From: Desulfobacteraceae bacterium
GTDB lineage: Bacteria > Desulfobacterota > Desulfobacteria > Desulfobacterales > Desulfosalsimonadaceae
DNA: 8,288 nt
Assembly: GCA_027353395.1 (NCBI GenBank)
Contig: DAIEHU010000102.1
Coordinates: 1-8,288 of the forward strand
Reading direction: 5' to 3'
The notes beneath the pieces are model-generated. The model did not search any database. It was not told the DNA's origin and worked only from the letters and a program-made list of their open reading frames with translations. The translations under genes were made by a program, and so were the position numbers. Each line of letters starts with the position of its first letter. Positions within the stretch are counted from its first letter, which is position 1. Shown here piece by piece: positions 7,054 to 8,288 of this stretch.

Positions 7054-8201
7054 TTTTTAAGCACCTCCTTGATGGCGGCCACCACATCATCCACATCCGC
7101 TTCCGTCATGTCCGGGAACAGCGGCAGGGAGCAAATGCGATCCGAGTTCCATTCCGTATTAGGCAAAGCGCCGGGGGCCAGATTAAACGTCTCCCGGTAA
7201 AACTTCTGCATGTGCGCGGCCCGGAAATGCAGGCCGGTTCCGATATTACGCGACTTCAGGGCTTTCATGAAATCATCCCGGTTCATGCCCGCCCTTGCAA
7301 GGTCCAGGCGAATGATAAACAAATGCCAGGCATGGCCGTGATCATAAAAAGGCGGGATCAGAGGCGTCACTTCCGGAACGGACGCCAGTTTTTCCATATA
7401 TTGGCCGGCCAGTTGCCGCCGCCTTTCATTAAACTGGTCCACCCGCTCAAGCTGAGTGATGCCGAGCGCTGCGGAAATGTCCGTCATATTGTATTTGAAT
7501 CCCGGCTCAATCACTTCCGCCTGGGGGGACCTTCCCAACGTATCCCTGTCAAATGCGTCAACACCCAGGCCATGAAATTTAAGGCGTTTGATGCGTTCAA
7601 TCAGTCCGGGATCATCCGAGCAGAACATGCCGCCCTCACCGGTGGTGATATTCTTAATGGGATGAAAAGAAAAAATAACGGTTCCCCGTGAGCCGGTTTT
7701 TTCACCTTTATACCATGTCCCCAATGCGTGAGCAGCGTCCTCCACAAGAAAAATCCCCCGCCGGGCGGCCATATCCCGGATGGGGGCCATGTCCGCCGGA
7801 GCGCCGGCGAAATGCACCGGCGCGATCATCCGGGTCCGGGGCGTGATGCAGCGCTCCACGGCATCCGGCGTCACCATCATCGTATCCTTGTCGATATCTG
7901 CAAACACCGGCGTCGCTCCGGCCAGCGAAATCAGATTGACGGTTGACACCCAGGTCATGGAAGGCGTGATCACCTCATCCCCCGGACCGATGCCCAGGGC
8001 CTTCAAGAGCAGGTGCATGCCCGCCGTGGCCGATGTAAGGGCCACGGACGCCTTTGCTCCGGTATACTCGCAAAACTTCATCTCAAATTCAGCGGCTCTG
8101 GGACCGGTGGTAATCCACCCGGATGTCAGCGTCTCAACAACCGCATGGATGTCGGCATCGGAAATCGATGGCTTGGAAAATGGCAGAAAATTGTTTCGCA
8201 T
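7050..8201 (-). CDS. arnB: UDP-4-amino-4-deoxy-L-arabinose aminotransferase ArnB
   Basis: PLP-dependent aminotransferase (DegT/DnrJ/EryC1/StrS fold) that converts the UDP-4-keto-pentose made by ArnA to UDP-Ara4N with glutamate as amino donor, in the cytoplasm. The 383-residue protein matches the family's usual length (about 380). Visible landmarks: FLPFSKP at the N-terminus, SGWITTGP near residue 27, SATAGMH near 57, ITPSMTWVST near 78, the cofactor-binding EDAAHA at 154-159, and the FSFHPIKNIT block with the PLP Schiff-base lysine at K183. The C-terminal GTGLHFRAAH and NTEWNSDRICSLPLFPDMT blocks are those of true ArnB rather than a generic sugar aminotransferase. The frame stays open upstream to 8258, but the ATG at 8201 is preferred because AAGGA lies 7 nt before it and FLPFSKP follows at once; the adjacent ATG at 8204 is possible. 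The stop overlaps the arnC start (ATGA). First gene of the operon within the window. Confidence 0.96.
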   Translation of the reverse strand: MRNNFLPFSKPSISDADIHAVVETLTSGWITTGPRAAEFEMKFCEYTGAKASVALTSATAGMHLLLKALGIGPGDEVITPSMTWVSTVNLISLAGATPVFADIDKDTMMVTPDAVERCITPRTRMIAPVHFAGAPADMAPIRDMAARRGIFLVEDAAHALGTWYKGEKTGSRGTVIFSFHPIKNITTGEGGMFCSDDPGLIERIKRLKFHGLGVDAFDRDTLGRSPQAEVIEPGFKYNMTDISAALGITQLERVDQFNERRRQLAGQYMEKLASVPEVTPLIPPFYDHGHAWHLFIIRLDLARAGMNRDDFMKALKSRNIGTGLHFRAAHMQKFYRETFNLAPGALPNTEWNSDRICSLPLFPDMTEADVDDVVAAIKEVLKK

Positions 8202-8206
8202 CATAT

Positions 8207-8213
8207 CGTCCTT
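8207..8213 (-). promoter_or_regulatory. Ribosome binding site of arnB
   Basis: The minus strand reads AAGGACG, whose AAGGA core lies 7 nt before the ATG at 8201 and 4 nt before the tandem ATG at 8204. This decides against the upstream start at 8258 and favours the second of the two ATG codons. No convincing -10/-35 pair is visible in the remaining bases up to 8288, so the operon promoter probably lies outside the window. Confidence 0.7.
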
Positions 8214-8288
8214 ATGTCCGTAGCTTAAAAGACAATCCCCGCCCTGGTCCCTGGACATGGTTGGGATGGCCGGGCGGGTCCATACGGC
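8214..8288. other. Upstream region of arnB, no promoter recognised
   Basis: These 75 bases hold no clear sigma-70 promoter and no direct-repeat PmrA box of the enterobacterial type. Two minus-strand frames end in stops here (one near 8226, one near 8214), so the stretch may contain the 3' end of a preceding gene of the same operon, but too little is present to name it. Confidence 0.3.

Noticed and set aside
8218..8240. Possible PmrA box upstream of arnB (TTTTAAG near 8222-8228)
   Set aside because: Only one half-site-like string is present; no second half-site lies at the expected spacing, and no promoter elements accompany it.
8202..8258. ArnB start at 8258, adding 19 residues
   Set aside because: The added residues have no counterpart in ArnB, and the AAGGA site fits ATG 8201, which leads straight into FLPFSKP.
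1..8288. CRISPR array, tRNA, rRNA, or a novel defence system
   Set aside because: No regularly spaced repeats, no tRNA-like cloverleaf and no rRNA segments were seen. All substantial coding capacity is taken by the arn operon, the acyltransferase and the remnant.

Overview
The window carries one long minus-strand operon for modifying lipid A with 4-amino-4-deoxy-L-arabinose (Ara4N), the classical route to cationic antimicrobial peptide and polymyxin resistance. In transcription order (right to left) it reads arnB, arnC, arnA, arnD, an LpxL/HtrB-type lipid A acyltransferase, arnT. All six genes are intact. Every active-site residue looked for in ArnB, ArnC, ArnA, ArnD and the acyltransferase is present, and ArnT keeps its family blocks. 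Nothing on the plus strand looks like a convincing gene.

The organism is a Gram-negative, LPS-making bacterium with roughly 50% G+C by eye. The proteins are clearly ArnB/C/A/D/T but differ from the enterobacterial versions as I remember them: the ArnA linker is about 15 residues longer, ArnD may have an N-terminal extension, and an acyltransferase sits between arnD and arnT. This suggests a proteobacterium or Desulfobacterota member outside the Enterobacterales. That placement is a low-confidence inference.

Layout. 8205-8288 is the upstream region of arnB, with a good ribosome binding site but no recognisable promoter or PmrA box. arnB and arnC overlap by ATGA, arnC and arnA are 16 nt apart, and arnA and arnD overlap slightly. 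A 64-nt gap between arnD and the acyltransferase holds a perfect 14-bp hairpin followed by a short T-run in the direction of transcription. It looks like an intrinsic terminator or attenuator that separates the arnBCAD part from the acyltransferase-arnT part. After a 51-nt gap comes arnT. A few bases past the arnT stop lies a remnant of an LtaS-like sulfatase/phosphoglycerol transferase gene, cut at both ends, and then about 100 nt of unexplained sequence with a near-perfect palindrome at the breakpoint.

How the genes work together. The ArnA C-terminal domain oxidises and decarboxylates UDP-glucuronate to the UDP-4-keto-pentose. ArnB transaminates it to UDP-Ara4N, and the ArnA N-terminal domain formylates the amine. 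ArnC moves the formylated sugar to undecaprenyl phosphate, and ArnD removes the formyl group. ArnT then transfers Ara4N to lipid A on the periplasmic side. The acyltransferase probably adds a secondary acyl chain to the same lipid A. The usual flippase subunits ArnE and ArnF are not in the window, nor is Ugd, which makes UDP-glucuronate. They must be elsewhere or replaced.

I see no wholly new system. The points most worth a second look are the acyltransferase inside the arn operon, the internal hairpin, and the decayed sulfatase junction after arnT.
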